The notes under the pieces were generated by a model. The model saw nothing but the letters and a program-made list of their open reading frames with translations, made no database searches and was not told where the DNA came from. The position numbers and the translations under genes were made by a program. From the NCBI RefSeq assembly GCF_008974265.1, contig NZ_BKZW01000001.1, positions 4,092,001 to 4,156,000 on the forward strand: a stretch of 64,000 nt of DNA, in the 5' to 3' direction. Numbering within the stretch: position 1 is the stretch's first letter; each line of letters begins with the position of its first letter. The stretch is from Dictyobacter vulcani (GTDB taxonomy: Bacteria; Chloroflexota; Ktedonobacteria; Ktedonobacterales; Ktedonobacteraceae). Below are positions 18,864 through 27,634 of the stretch, piece by piece.

Positions 18864-19273
18864 CCCATCAACTGTACCGCAGCATGCTGTGGTGGCTGTG
18901 TAGGCCGGCTATAGCCCCAGAGATAATACATTAACCACTGCTCGGGTGGTGCGACCAGGAGATCTTTAGCGTGTAAGGACAGTAGTTGACGGGGGGTGTG
19001 GCGTTCCTGCGCTTTTAGCCAGCTCTCCTCATCATCCCAGGTAGTGAAGAGCAGATAGAACATCCCATTATTGCGTCCGGCGTATATGCGCGTTGAAATC
19101 AGCCCTGGAGCGCTCCGTAATGTCTCAACAACCGAGCGTATACGTCCTCGCGCTTCAATATCTTTTTCCGGTAAGACCCGTGCGAGGGTAACTACCAATA
19201 ACTCCGAACTTTGCTGCACGATGATTGCCTCAACTTTGTTTGCATATCCGTTAGAACGCAGATAGAATAGCAT
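18860..19273 (-). CDS. ABM-like (dimeric alpha-beta barrel) domain protein
   Basis: This protein has 137 residues. The segment LVVTLARVLPEKD...RIRSVVETLRSAPGLISTRIYAGRNNGMFYLLFTTWDDEESW resembles antibiotic-biosynthesis-monooxygenase-type ferredoxin-like domains. Those often act as small oxygenases or heme-degrading enzymes, but the similarity here is only at fold level. It is first of a two-gene unit divergent from thiL. Confidence 0.5.
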   Translation of the reverse strand: MLFYLRSNGYANKVEAIIVQQSSELLVVTLARVLPEKDIEARGRIRSVVETLRSAPGLISTRIYAGRNNGMFYLLFTTWDDEESWLKAQERHTPRQLLSLHAKDLLVAPPEQWLMYYLWGYSRPTQPPQHAAVQLMG

Positions 19274-19327
19274 AGGGATGCTATCTGTGCAATAGGTTTA
19301 TTGCCGTGGTACTAGAGAGGGATACGA

Positions 19328-20355
19328 ATGAATATTGCTGAACTCGGGGAGTTCGAACTGATCGCGCGCCTGACCGCAGGTCTTCACACCCATTCAGAAC
19401 ATGAGATAGGCGTTGGGGATGATTGTGCTATTCTGGATCTGGGTAGCGAGGATCTATTGCTGGCAACCTGTGATAGTCAGGTAGAAGCTATTCACTTTAT
19501 GCTCCAGACTTCAACTCCCGAAGCTATTGGTCAGAAGGCGCTGGCTATCAATCTAAGTGATATTGCTGCGATGGGTGGGACTCCGCGTGCGGCGCTGGTC
19601 TCGCTGCTTCTGCCCGCTACGCTGCCAGTGGCTGTGCTGGATGGTATTTATGCTGGCTTACGAGCAGAGGCACAGCGTTTTGAGACGGCGATCGTGGGTG
19701 GCAATATTTCTGGTGCTGGCCCGGCTGGAAAGCTGGTCATTGATATTACATTGCTGGGAACGGTGAGGCGTGGCCATGCCATCCTGCGCAGTGGGGCGCG
19801 TGTAGGTGATCTCCTCTGCGTTACGGGCTGGCTGGGAGATTCCGCTGCTGGACTGCAATCCTTTCTGCAGGCCTGTCCACATATAGAGCCACATGACCTC
19901 CATTGGGTACAGCGACGCCATACCACTCCTACTCCACGCGTGCAGGAAGGTCAGGTGCTGGGTGAGCTTGGTCCTGAACTGGTTACGGCGATGTTGGATA
20001 TCAGTGATGGCTTGAGTGGAGATCTTCAGCACCTTTGTGAGCGAAGTGATTGTGGCGCACAGATCAACCTGGCCGCCTTACCGCTTTCTACCCCGCTGAA
20101 GGCTGTGGCCCATGACCTCCAGCAGGATCCAGTGCAATGGGCGTTGCACGGAGGAGAAGATTATGAGTTGCTCCTGACGCTACATCCCCAGGCCCTGGAT
20201 ACGGTAAGAACGGCCCTTGCAGCCAGGTCTAATACGCCACTGACCGTATTGGTTCCATCCAACCAGCCTCCAGTGGCATACAAGTAGTCCATCCTGATGG
20301 TCGCCTGGAAGAACTACAGGTAAAGAGCTGGGATCATTTAAAATCCAGCCCCTGA
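19328..20355 (+). CDS. thiL: Thiamine-monophosphate kinase (one frame break)
   Basis: ThiL phosphorylates thiamine monophosphate to the active diphosphate. The N-terminal metal/ATP motif IGVGDDCAIL, the LSDIAAMGG and VGGNISG motifs, DISDGLSGDL and HGGEDYELL are all present. The frame breaks at about 20245-20250: the continuous frame runs on through VLVPSNQPP, while adding one base gives LTVIGSIQPASSGIQVVHPDGRLEELQVKSWDHLKSSP, the expected C-terminus. With that repair the protein is about 342 residues. The ATG 19328 lies close to the divergent ABM-like gene. Confidence 0.9.
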
Positions 20356-20411
20356 ATAGTAGCGGTAGGTCTTGGGCCTGCGCCCAGTTCACGTCCGAGC
20401 AGGCAACCGGC

Positions 20412-21002
20412 TTAACGGGAGAAGGAGCGCAGGGCAAACGTAACCTGCTCTTCCAGCGTCATCGGCTTATCCTGAGGAATTTTGGCGAGAGCTGCCTGAG
20501 CTTCAGAGGTTGAGAAGCCCAGTCCCTGTAAGGCTTCCAGCGCCTCTGCCTGGATCCTGCCAGCGACTGGTGTCGTGCCAGTACTGCTCAGAGCCGCTAA
20601 TGATGGTAGCTTGCCCTTTAACTCTAACACGAGATGCGCAGCCAGCTTTTTGCCCACCCCTTTTGCTAATCCCAGGCGTTGCTGATCTTCTTCTGCGATG
20701 GCTTGATAGAAAGCGCTGGCATCCATTACGGACAGGATCGCCAGTGCTACTTTGGGACCAACTCCACTGACCCCGATTAACTGTTCAAAGGCATCCCGAT
20801 CAGCAGAATTGGTAAAGCCATAGAGAGAGATACCATCTTCACGCATATGAAAGTGTGTTGCCAGCGAGACCTCTATTCCCGGCTCGCTTAAACGATTCAG
20901 TGTTGAAGATGGCGCGAAAACGCGTATTCCGAAACCACCCACGCGTACAATTGCATAATCACTCCCGGTTACTTCCAGGGTTCCGTGAATACTTGTAATC
21001 AT
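20412..21002 (-). CDS. ruvA: Holliday junction DNA helicase subunit RuvA
   Basis: RuvA binds the four-way junction and recruits RuvB. The protein has 196 residues. The N-terminal OB domain (MITSIHGTLEVTGSDYAIVRVGGFG), tandem helix-hairpin-helix (LIGVSGVGPKVALAILS and LGLAKGVGKKLAAHLVLELKGK) and the C-terminal RuvB-binding domain (EALEALQGLGFSTSEAQAAL) are in order. It is downstream of ruvC and yebC. No ruvB is found within the window. Confidence 0.95.
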   Translation of the reverse strand: MITSIHGTLEVTGSDYAIVRVGGFGIRVFAPSSTLNRLSEPGIEVSLATHFHMREDGISLYGFTNSADRDAFEQLIGVSGVGPKVALAILSVMDASAFYQAIAEEDQQRLGLAKGVGKKLAAHLVLELKGKLPSLAALSSTGTTPVAGRIQAEALEALQGLGFSTSEAQAALAKIPQDKPMTLEEQVTFALRSFSR

Positions 21003-21068
21003 CGCCCGACATATCCCTTTTTATGTTCCAATGTATGAAATTGCCAGCGTTTAAAAATAGCGCATAGC

Positions 21069-21611
21069 CTACGATCGATTATAGCGCAGGAGATTGGCGG
21101 CATATGTTGCAGTATTTAAGTGGCAAATAGCCACGGCTGCTGCATCTGCGGCGTCATCTGGTTTAGGAATGGCTGTTAATTTGAGCAGGATACGGACCAT
21201 CTCTCCGACCTGATTCTTATCGGCGCCGCCATATCCGGTAACGGCCTGTTTGACCTGTTTCGGTGTATATTCGGCGACGGAGAGACCGCCATTTGCCAGG
21301 GCCAGCATTGCAACTCCACGCGCATGTCCCACAGTCATTGCGGTGCGTGCGTTTTTCGCAAAGAAGAGTTCCTCCATAGCCGCTTCCTGCGGTTTGTAGG
21401 TTGCAATGAGTTTACTCAAACCTTCATAAATAATTTGCAAGCGTTGTGCCAGTTGCATTTTGGCCGGGGTCGTGATCACATCACATGCTAGCATGCTTAG
21501 TTCACTCCCCCGAGCCATAACCACGGCATAACCAACGATTGCTGTACCTGGATCAATGCCGAGCGCGATACGCGCATTTGAAGGTGGAGGCGGCACGAGA
21601 TCTTTTTGCAT
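21069..21611 (-). CDS. ruvC: Holliday junction resolvase RuvC
   Basis: This endonuclease cleaves Holliday junctions. It has 180 residues and the RNase H fold starts at IALGIDPGTAIVGYAVV. The catalytic acidic residues D7-type (GIDPGT), E in AAMEELFFAKNARTA and DDAADAAAVAICH are visible. The order yebC-ruvC-ruvA is common in bacteria. Confidence 0.95.
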   Translation of the reverse strand: MQKDLVPPPPSNARIALGIDPGTAIVGYAVVMARGSELSMLACDVITTPAKMQLAQRLQIIYEGLSKLIATYKPQEAAMEELFFAKNARTAMTVGHARGVAMLALANGGLSVAEYTPKQVKQAVTGYGGADKNQVGEMVRILLKLTAIPKPDDAADAAAVAICHLNTATYAANLLRYNRS

Positions 21612-21652
21612 CTGCCACGCTCCCTTCTAACATTGACGACTTTTACAAAAAT

Positions 21653-22423
21653 TTACGCGTTGTAAGAAGCCGCAAATGCCTCAGGGAAGTCAGCGTTGGT
21701 ATACACGTTCTGGACATCATCCAGATCTTCCAGTTTCTCGATCAGACGGATGGCCTGGTGGGCGGTTTTCTCTTCGTCCAGTTCGATTCTGGTCTTTGGT
21801 ACCAGGGTGCTCTCGGCCTTCAATACCTTCAAGCCATTATCTTCGAGCGCTTTCTGCACTTTTTCCAGTTCGGCATGCGATGGATCAGTGTAGATGACAA
21901 GTGTTTCATCACCTGGATTAGCCGGCTCGACATCCTCAGCACCCATGTCAATCGCTTCCAGTGAGAGCTCGTCGGCGTCATGGCCATTCAGCTCAACCTC
22001 GATGACCCCTTTGTTTTCAAACAGCCAGTCCACGCAGCCATTCTCACCCATATTGCCCGCATTACGGTTGAAGGCATTACGTACCTCGGCCACGGTGCGG
22101 TTGCGGTTCTCGGTTAATGTCTGTACCAGGATTGCAGTGCCACCAGGACCATAGCCTTCGTAGGTGATCTCCTCAAGGTTGTTGTCCTCGCTACCACCGA
22201 GGGCGCGTTTAATATTGCGCTCAATATTATCCATTGGCATGTTGGCGTCGCGCGCTCGCTGTACCGCAATGCGTAGACGGAAGTTTGCAGCTGTGTCACC
22301 ACTGTTGCCCTCACGTACCGCGACAACGATCTCGCGTCCTAGCCGAGTGAACAGTTGGCCTCGGCGTGCGTCATTGACGCCTTTTGAGCGGCGAATCTGT
22401 GCCCACTTTGAATGTCCTGACAT
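21653..22423 (-). CDS. yebC: YebC/PmpR family protein
   Basis: The protein has 256 residues and starts MSGHSKWAQIRRSKG, the family signature. YYEGYGPGGTAI-like and ENRNRTVAEVRNAF motifs are typical. Members act as transcriptional regulators or, in the YebC type, as ribosome-associated factors easing stalling at proline stretches; which applies here cannot be decided. It heads the yebC-ruvCA unit. Confidence 0.94.
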   Translation of the reverse strand: MSGHSKWAQIRRSKGVNDARRGQLFTRLGREIVVAVREGNSGDTAANFRLRIAVQRARDANMPMDNIERNIKRALGGSEDNNLEEITYEGYGPGGTAILVQTLTENRNRTVAEVRNAFNRNAGNMGENGCVDWLFENKGVIEVELNGHDADELSLEAIDMGAEDVEPANPGDETLVIYTDPSHAELEKVQKALEDNGLKVLKAESTLVPKTRIELDEEKTAHQAIRLIEKLEDLDDVQNVYTNADFPEAFAASYNA

Positions 22424-22898
22424 ATCGTTGCTCCCCTAATCTATTCAGAAGATTCTCTCTATAAAATATGCCGTAAGCATACATTACATGTTGCTGTGTG
22501 TTATCAATAGCTGTCGGGCCTATTTTAACACGAACGGGTATAGAGCGTCGAGGGGTGTCCCCCTGCGAAGTTTGCGGATGTGCATCTCCTACGAGCTATC
22601 TCCTTTCATTATAGGTATACCGCCAGAGACAGTGGGCAGCGGCATTCTATCCTTCCTCTGATTGCTAACAGCAAAAGAGTTCTTGCCGCCACAAGGTTTT
22701 TTTGTGTTAAAATGAGCATAGCGCACACTCTTTTTCAGCGTTGATCCAATACAGCTGGTGGCATCCGTTTTGCTGCCTGTTTTGAGCCCTGCCAGGGACA
22801 GTATAGAGGATCTAACATCTATCTATACAACACAACGGCTTACAGAGCGTACATAGATACAGAGAGGCGAAGTGGTAGATGTCAAGGAGGAAGCAAGC
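22424..22898. other. Divergent intergenic region
   Basis: This region separates yebC from yraN. A TTGCCG ... GTTAAAATG pair near 22684-22716 could be a promoter toward yraN. I see no coding frame, RNA gene or strong repeat. Confidence 0.4.
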
Positions 22899-23279
22899 AT
22901 GGATCTATCCGGACGTGGGGCTCGCCAGGGACTGGGAAGAACCGGGGAGCGCCTGGCGGCGCTTCAACTCGAGCAATCAGGTTATACTATTCTGGAACGG
23001 AACTTTCGTTGTCGCTATGGAGAGATAGATCTGGTTGCCGAGCACGAAGCTGATCTTGTCTTTATTGAGGTCAAGACGCGCCGAGGAATGAGCCATGGTT
23101 TGCCTGAAGAGGCTGTAAATTATCGCAAGCAACAAAAAATTATCCAGGTAAGTCAATACTATCTGTTTCAGCATGATTATGCGCTGCGTGATTGGCGTGT
23201 TGATGTTGTGGCCGTTCAACTCAGTGTTACTGGCCATCTTGAAGCGATCCGTATCTATCAACATGCATTTACTGAATAA
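22899..23279 (+). CDS. yraN: YraN family protein (UPF0102, nuclease-like)
   Basis: The protein has 126 residues. ATG 22899 follows AAGGAGG (22882-22888). The restriction-endonuclease-like core is visible: GERLAALQLEQSGYTILERNFRCRYGEIDLVAEHEADLVFIEVKTRR, with E/D/ExK acidic residues. The function is not firmly known. It neighbours recombination genes on the opposite strand. Confidence 0.9.
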   Translation: MDLSGRGARQGLGRTGERLAALQLEQSGYTILERNFRCRYGEIDLVAEHEADLVFIEVKTRRGMSHGLPEEAVNYRKQQKIIQVSQYYLFQHDYALRDWRVDVVAVQLSVTGHLEAIRIYQHAFTE

Positions 23280-23340
23280 ATCACCTCGCAGATATTATAT
23301 AGAAGAATACACCTTACAAGGGTTCTATGGAGGCAAATTA

Positions 23341-23853
23341 ATGAGTGATTTTCTATCATCAGCCAAAAACTTTGTGAATTCCGCAGTCAGTCGTACCGGC
23401 TGGGAGGCGCAGAAGCAGATGCGTGTGCGCAGCAAACAGACGGAGATCGATAAATTGTTGGAACAGCGCCAGCAATTGATGGATGAACTGGGCCAGGTGG
23501 CTATGAATCTGTATCAGCAGGGCTCACTTAGCGATTCTCAGTTGTCACGCTTATGTGCCAGTATTTTTGAGCTGGACCACGATATGCGCACGCGTGAAAC
23601 GCAACTGCAGGAGGTTAAGAACGAGGCTTATCCCGTCGACCAGCTTGGACCCGAGCCAACGATGAACTATGCCCCGCCCCCATCTTCATCCAATGCTAGT
23701 ACCTCTGGCAATCCTGCGAATACTAACGCCAGCTATGTAGCGCCCACACCTAACGCCGCCCCGGATGCCCAGACGCAGCGCTGCCCACAGTGTGGCAATC
23801 CTCTGCGTCCAAACGCCCTCTACTGCCGTAGCTGTGGTGCCAAACTACGCTAA
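23341..23853 (+). CDS. Zinc-ribbon protein with coiled-coil N-terminus
   Basis: The protein has 170 residues. Residues 20-95 are helical and likely coiled-coil (EIDKLLEQRQQLMDELGQV). A Pro/Ser/Asn-rich linker (about 105-145) leads to a C-terminal double CxxC ribbon (CPQCG ... CRSCG). ATG 23341 follows TGGAGG. Such zinc-ribbon adaptors are common in Chloroflexota; the partner is unknown. Confidence 0.8.
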   Translation: MSDFLSSAKNFVNSAVSRTGWEAQKQMRVRSKQTEIDKLLEQRQQLMDELGQVAMNLYQQGSLSDSQLSRLCASIFELDHDMRTRETQLQEVKNEAYPVDQLGPEPTMNYAPPPSSSNASTSGNPANTNASYVAPTPNAAPDAQTQRCPQCGNPLRPNALYCRSCGAKLR

Positions 23854-23893
23854 ATCAGCCTGGCATAGATGCCCGGGATGAAATCTCATCCCC

Positions 23894-24006
23894 GGCGTAC
23901 CGGCAGCTCTTGGGCCCAATACGTTTCGTTGAAGGAGATAACCTCAACGGTATGGCGTGGCGTCCTCTCCACGTATGATTCGCTGCTTTTCTCCACCATG
24001 TTTTTT
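23894..24006. repeat. Dispersed repeat, left part, interrupted by the IS
   Basis: This is the left part of a repeat also found at 31926-32337. It shares the GGCGTACCGGCAGC start and a block of over 40 bp ending CTGCTTTTCTCCACC. An arm at 23915-23927 is the exact inverse of 26317-26329 beyond the IS. Confidence 0.75.
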
Positions 24007-24027
24007 ACCCACGGGATGCGCAACGAG
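24007..24027 (+). repeat. Left terminal inverted repeat of the IS
   Basis: The 21-bp sequence beginning ACCCACGGGATGCG is identical to the inverse of 26271-26291. Confidence 0.9.
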
Positions 24028-24130
24028 ATTTGTAACTGATCCGCAGAGACTGGCGAAACGCTAAAAAAAAGTGTCTCCTATAAGAGAAGAAACCTCAAAA
24101 TTTTTCTCAGAAGGAGGACACCTTTCTAGT

Positions 24131-26128
24131 ATGACGCATTCGACCACCACCGTCCAGACGACTCCAGAGTCGCAACCTTCCACTCCCAATTGGATGGGAG
24201 AAGCGGCAGCTTTTGCTCAGAGCCTCACCCAGACGGGTATTCTCACGGCTATCACCCAACGAGTCCGCTTCGCGCGCGCCCGGATGGGGACCTACGATCT
24301 CATCGATTTTGTCGTGGTCCTCGTCGGCTACGCGCTTTCCGGTGAACCGACCTTGCAAGCCTTTTACGAGCGCCTTGTGCCGTTTGCCGACGAGTTCATG
24401 GCCTTCTTTGGCCGCCAGCGTTTGCCCTCGCGCTCCGCGCTCTCTCGCTTTTTGGCGGCGCTGGATCAGGCCAGCGTCGAAAACATGCGTACCCTCTTCC
24501 AGCAAGACGTGCAGGCCCGCACGTCGTTTCCTGATCCCGGCGGGATCATCGATCGGTGTGGGCAGAGCTGGCTGGTCGCGGATGTGGATGGCACCCGAAA
24601 GGTCGCTCGCCAACGCGCCTTGCCCCAGGCCGAGTCGCTGCCTGCTGCGCGCCGTCGCTTTGACCAGGTGTGCGCCAAAGGGTATCAGGGCCGCAAGCGC
24701 GGGGAAGTCGTACGCACCAGGACCGTGGTGCTCCAAGCTCATACCCATCAGTTTCTGGGAACCTTTGGAGGGTCGGGCAACGGCGATTACCGGGGCGAAC
24801 TGCTGCGAGCGATCCAGGTTCTGCTCGACTATGGAAAGCAGGTTGGTGTACCTGCCCAGCAGATCGTCATCCGCCTCGACGGCCTGTATGGCAATGCTGC
24901 TCCTCTCTGCGATGTCCTCACCTCGGGCCTGGCAGTGGTGGCCCGCCACAAGGATTACCACCTGCTGGATGTGGCGGAAATGCAGGCCGTGTTGGCTGCC
25001 GCTCCCGCTGCCACCTGTACGCACCCCGAAAGCCAGATGACCCGGACCCTGTTTGATTGTCCAGCCGTCCCGCTTTCCCCTACGGGGCCTCTGGTACGCG
25101 TGATCGTGGCGACCCATCCAGCCACCTCAGACCCTCCCTCCGTTGGGGAGCAGCGAGCGGAGACTGTCTACGAGCTCTTTGTTTCAACGCTGCCTTGCCC
25201 TGCCTTCAGCGCCAAAGATGTCCTGGATGTGTATCTGCATCGCGGTTCTTTTGAAACCGTGCTGGCGGATGAAGATGGTGAACAGGACGCTGACCGTTGG
25301 GTCTCTCACACGGCCTGGGGACAGGAATGCTTCCAGATCCTGGTTCAGTGGCTCTGGAACCTGCGGATGGAACTCGGCCTGCATCTGACTCCCGCAACAG
25401 TGCGCACGACCGAATTTGCTCCGGCTCACGCAGTTTTGCCAGTCGCTCTCAGTGAGCCAGCCGTTCCCAGTGGGTCAGCCGCTCCGGTAATCTATGGTCC
25501 TGCGCAGTGGGCCAAACGCTCGTTTACCGGCGGTTTTCCTGGCTCAGTGTTTACGCTGCAACCCGACGGTACCTTGCGCTGTCCCGCTGATCATCCGCTG
25601 TACGCGCAAGAGCGTCGACCCGAACATGATGGCTCTCTGCGTGTCTTGTATGCGGGCCGCATTGGCTTCTGTCGGGCTTGCCCCTTGCGCGAGCAGTGTC
25701 AAGAACATCCTTCCACCAAAAAACCACGCCGCGTCAGTGCCGTCTTCTGGCCTCTGCCTCCTGATCCGCTCTCTGCTCCTGCGGTGCCATCCTTGCCGCA
25801 TGTTCCCGTCGTGTCTCCGTCGGCTCCCTTGCTCTGGCGCGATTGGCCTCGTCGCTCTGTGCGCCGTCACTGGACCCAGCTCCTACGGCGAGAAACAGCC
25901 ACCTTTTCCTGGGAAGCTTGCCCTCAGTCCTCACAGCCAGCACATCCTCTGAAGCCAGACGAGACGCTGCTGACTCGCGAGCAGCGTGCTCATTATCGGC
26001 TCTCCTGGTCCCAGCGCCTCGCTCGCAATGCCCGTTCCGCTGATGCTCCCAGGCTCTCTGTTCTTTTACATGGCCTGCCCGTCCGCTTCTTCGAAACGTT
26101 TGGCCCTCCTGCTCAAGCCGTCGCGTAA
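24131..26128 (+). CDS. DDE transposase (IS4-like superfamily)
   Basis: The protein has 665 residues. Candidate catalytic residues are D151 or D153 (WLVADVDGTRK), D250 (VIRLDGLYGN) and E375 (HRGSFETVLADED), in RNase H-like context. A C-terminal Cys-rich segment (CPADHPLY ... GFCRACPLREQC, about 500-550) resembles the zinc region of IS1182-type transposases. The ATG at 24131 follows AAGGAGG with a wide spacer; an in-frame upstream extension exists but overlaps the left end. Precise IS family is not certain. It is probably active since the frame and both ends are intact. Confidence 0.88.
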   Translation: MTHSTTTVQTTPESQPSTPNWMGEAAAFAQSLTQTGILTAITQRVRFARARMGTYDLIDFVVVLVGYALSGEPTLQAFYERLVPFADEFMAFFGRQRLPSRSALSRFLAALDQASVENMRTLFQQDVQARTSFPDPGGIIDRCGQSWLVADVDGTRKVARQRALPQAESLPAARRRFDQVCAKGYQGRKRGEVVRTRTVVLQAHTHQFLGTFGGSGNGDYRGELLRAIQVLLDYGKQVGVPAQQIVIRLDGLYGNAAPLCDVLTSGLAVVARHKDYHLLDVAEMQAVLAAAPAATCTHPESQMTRTLFDCPAVPLSPTGPLVRVIVATHPATSDPPSVGEQRAETVYELFVSTLPCPAFSAKDVLDVYLHRGSFETVLADEDGEQDADRWVSHTAWGQECFQILVQWLWNLRMELGLHLTPATVRTTEFAPAHAVLPVALSEPAVPSGSAAPVIYGPAQWAKRSFTGGFPGSVFTLQPDGTLRCPADHPLYAQERRPEHDGSLRVLYAGRIGFCRACPLREQCQEHPSTKKPRRVSAVFWPLPPDPLSAPAVPSLPHVPVVSPSAPLLWRDWPRRSVRRHWTQLLRRETATFSWEACPQSSQPAHPLKPDETLLTREQRAHYRLSWSQRLARNARSADAPRLSVLLHGLPVRFFETFGPPAQAVA

Positions 26129-26270
26129 GCCTTTTTTCCTGTCTTTGGCAACCCTTCCGATGCGCTGCTGGCTGGGCATCACCTCTTCATCGAAGTCTAT
26201 CGATGCAAGGCTTTTGCTTCCTTTCCTTTTCCTGTTGAGGTTTTCAATTGATTCCATTGCCTGAGTTTAC

Positions 26271-26291
26271 CTCGTTGCGCATCCCGTGGGT
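26271..26291 (-). repeat. Right terminal inverted repeat of the IS
   Basis: This is the exact inverse complement of the left repeat. Beyond it the sequence resumes the interrupted dispersed repeat. Confidence 0.9.
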
Positions 26292-26342
26292 TTTATAGTC
26301 ACAAAAGCGCTTCTCTGAAACGTATTGGGTCTTGGGCCTGCG
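26292..26342. repeat. Dispersed repeat, right part
   Basis: This continues the repeat interrupted by the IS (matches 32279-32317). It contains the arm inverse to 23915-23927 and then GGTCTTGGGCCTGCG, which also occurs at 20368-20382 just after thiL. Confidence 0.7.
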
Positions 26343-26694
26343 ACCCTGCTCGCCTCGGATCTCGTCAATGTCCCTCCTCCATTCCCAGGAAGATACTTTT
26401 AATATATCGAAAAACACTTATGTTATAACCGTTTGTGTAGTATAACATACTGTGCAAGATATTGATATTATGCGGAACACACTAAAAATGTGACGCATCT
26501 CATAGATTCATCTACCTTTACAATCTATAATTCCCCGAGTAAGAGATGCACGTAATACGAACGGCTTCTTTACCTAATAGTGCGAACTATCATGGCAAAA
26601 GCGTAACGCGTCGCAAATCGCTGTGGTTTAAAATCAAGCGGATAGACGGGTTTTTACTGGGCTTTAGCCCTTGATTGTTACATTTATTGCATTA
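26343..26694. other. Intergenic region with two inverted repeats
   Basis: No gene is supported. A 9-bp inverted repeat (26419-26427 and 26441-26449, TATGTTATA) looks like a possible operator. A second nested stem pairs 26495-26508 with 26522-26549 (GCATCTC/GAGATGC and ATAGATT/AATCTAT). Their roles are unknown. Confidence 0.4.
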
Positions 26695-27067
26695 TTGAAT
26701 TAGACTGGATAGGTGCAACGAAGGCACGACGGCACAGGCTGTACGGCCTTAGGAAGTGTTGCCAGGTAAAATCGTGCAAGAAAAGCCTCCCACTGATGCG
26801 TGCATCAGTTTTCGAAAGAGAAAGGTGTTCACCCTTTCCAGGTCGCCAAACACCAGACGTTGGCTGCACACCCGTCGGGTACGGCATGAAACGGTGAACG
26901 GGCATGGCACCGCCCTTTAAGCAAGCAGATGTGTAGATCTGTGCTTGAGCGTATTCCTCACCCACTACGGTTCTTCAACGAGTTGCCTCAACGAGGCACC
27001 GACTCAGAGAGCCGACTACGTAGGAGTACAAGAAGCCGCCGCCTCTTTAGGGCGTGCGGAGTGTCAC
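26695..27067 (+). ncRNA. Omega-RNA-like relic of an IS200/IS605 element (no tnpB)
   Basis: This 370-nt region is dense in local stems: GCACGA/TCGTGC (26721 to about 26775), ACTGATGC/GCATCAGT, GAAAGG/CCTTTC, CAAGCA/TGCTTG, TGCCTC/GAGGCA. It ends in a C-rich stem with a CTCTTTAG loop followed by AGTGTCAC, the layout of TnpB guide-RNA 3' ends. No tnpB or tnpA accompanies it. A 93-residue antisense frame over it is probably spurious. By analogy the guide would start at 27068. Identity as an omega RNA is inference from shape and the terminal motif. Confidence 0.4.
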
Positions 27068-27069
27068 AA

Positions 27070-27113
27070 CAAAAGTAAAGGAAATTAATCACAAAAGTAA
27101 AGGAAATTAATCA
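27070..27113. repeat. Tandem 22-bp duplication holding a ribosome site
   Basis: Two exact copies of a 22-bp unit (27070-27091, 27092-27113), each with AAAGGA, precede the ATG at 27115. The first begins directly after the omega-RNA-like end. Confidence 0.9.
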
Positions 27114-27114
27114 C

Positions 27115-27354
27115 ATGAGCAATTCAATGCAATCTAGCGCCGAAATCAATGCACAGGTGACCAGCGTCGAACTGAATGATCAGGAACTCGCCGAGGTCGT
27201 AGGTGCCTTTGGTGGTTGCTGCGAGACCGTTTTAGATGTTTGTTGCGGTACTGAACACCACCACCATGGTCACTTCTTCCATCACCACCACCGCCATCAC
27301 TTCCATAATAGCGATCCTTGCTGCGATCCCTGCTGCGATCCTTGCTGCTTCTAG
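27115..27354 (+). CDS. RiPP-like precursor: double-glycine leader with Cys/His-rich core
   Basis: The product has 79 residues. Residues 1-34 resemble a double-glycine leader (VELNDQELAEVVGAFGG, with acidic residues and a Gly-Gly end). The following 45 residues are a core with ten Cys in five CC pairs, twelve His in one His-rich block, and three DPCC repeats before a final Phe. Leaders of this type are removed by C39-family peptidase-transporters, and the core composition suggests metal binding or crosslinked cysteines. No modification enzyme or transporter gene adjoins it. The ATG is preceded by duplicated AAAGGA sites, and a strong terminator follows, so it is probably its own transcription unit. 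A metallothionein-like metal-storage peptide is the main alternative. Confidence 0.6.
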   Translation: MSNSMQSSAEINAQVTSVELNDQELAEVVGAFGGCCETVLDVCCGTEHHHHGHFFHHHHRHHFHNSDPCCDPCCDPCCF

Positions 27355-27387
27355 TTCGCTAAAAGCCAGCATAGCAGCAATTCTATA

Positions 27388-27437
27388 AAAAAGCCCCGGA
27401 CCTCCAACTACTTGATTGGGAGGTCCGGGGCTTTTTT
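27388..27437. terminator. Strong bidirectional terminator
   Basis: A stem of about 18 bp (AAAAAGCCCCGGACCTCC with its inverse) has a 12-13 nt loop and a T7 tail. It follows the Cys/His-rich peptide gene. Confidence 0.9.
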
Positions 27438-27634
27438 TGTCGGGTTTGACTCTGCCTCTGAAATGGTTGAGTCGGATTGCCGTAGCAAGTTCCTTGTATG
27501 CTATAATGGTATTCACTATTCTCTCTGTGTGTTTGGGGCGTTTGGCTTTTTTGGGCTCTGGGAATTCGGGTTGGGAATAGCTATTTGGAACCGTGAATTC
27601 GGTGTGCGCTAAAAAAACGGTAGGGAGGCTTCCA

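Larger units (their letters stand above)
24007..26291 (+). mobile_element. 2.3 kb DDE insertion sequence
   Basis: Perfect 21-bp terminal inverted repeats (24007-24027 and 26271-26291, beginning ACCCACGGG) flank one transposase gene. The element sits in a T-rich site within a dispersed repeat: the flanks rejoin to match the uninterrupted copy at 32232-32317. A short T-only target duplication of 3-4 bp is possible but cannot be told from the T run. GC content is higher than in neighbouring genes, in line with transfer. Confidence 0.9.

Noticed and set aside
24107-25117. 336-residue frame antisense to the transposase
   Set aside because: It mirrors the GC-rich transposase gene in another frame; the protein has no domain or ribosome site.
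26684-26965. 93-residue minus-strand frame
   Set aside because: It runs antisense through the stem-loop-rich omega-RNA-like region, has no recognisable domain, and its composition follows the RNA stems. It is probably a spurious frame.
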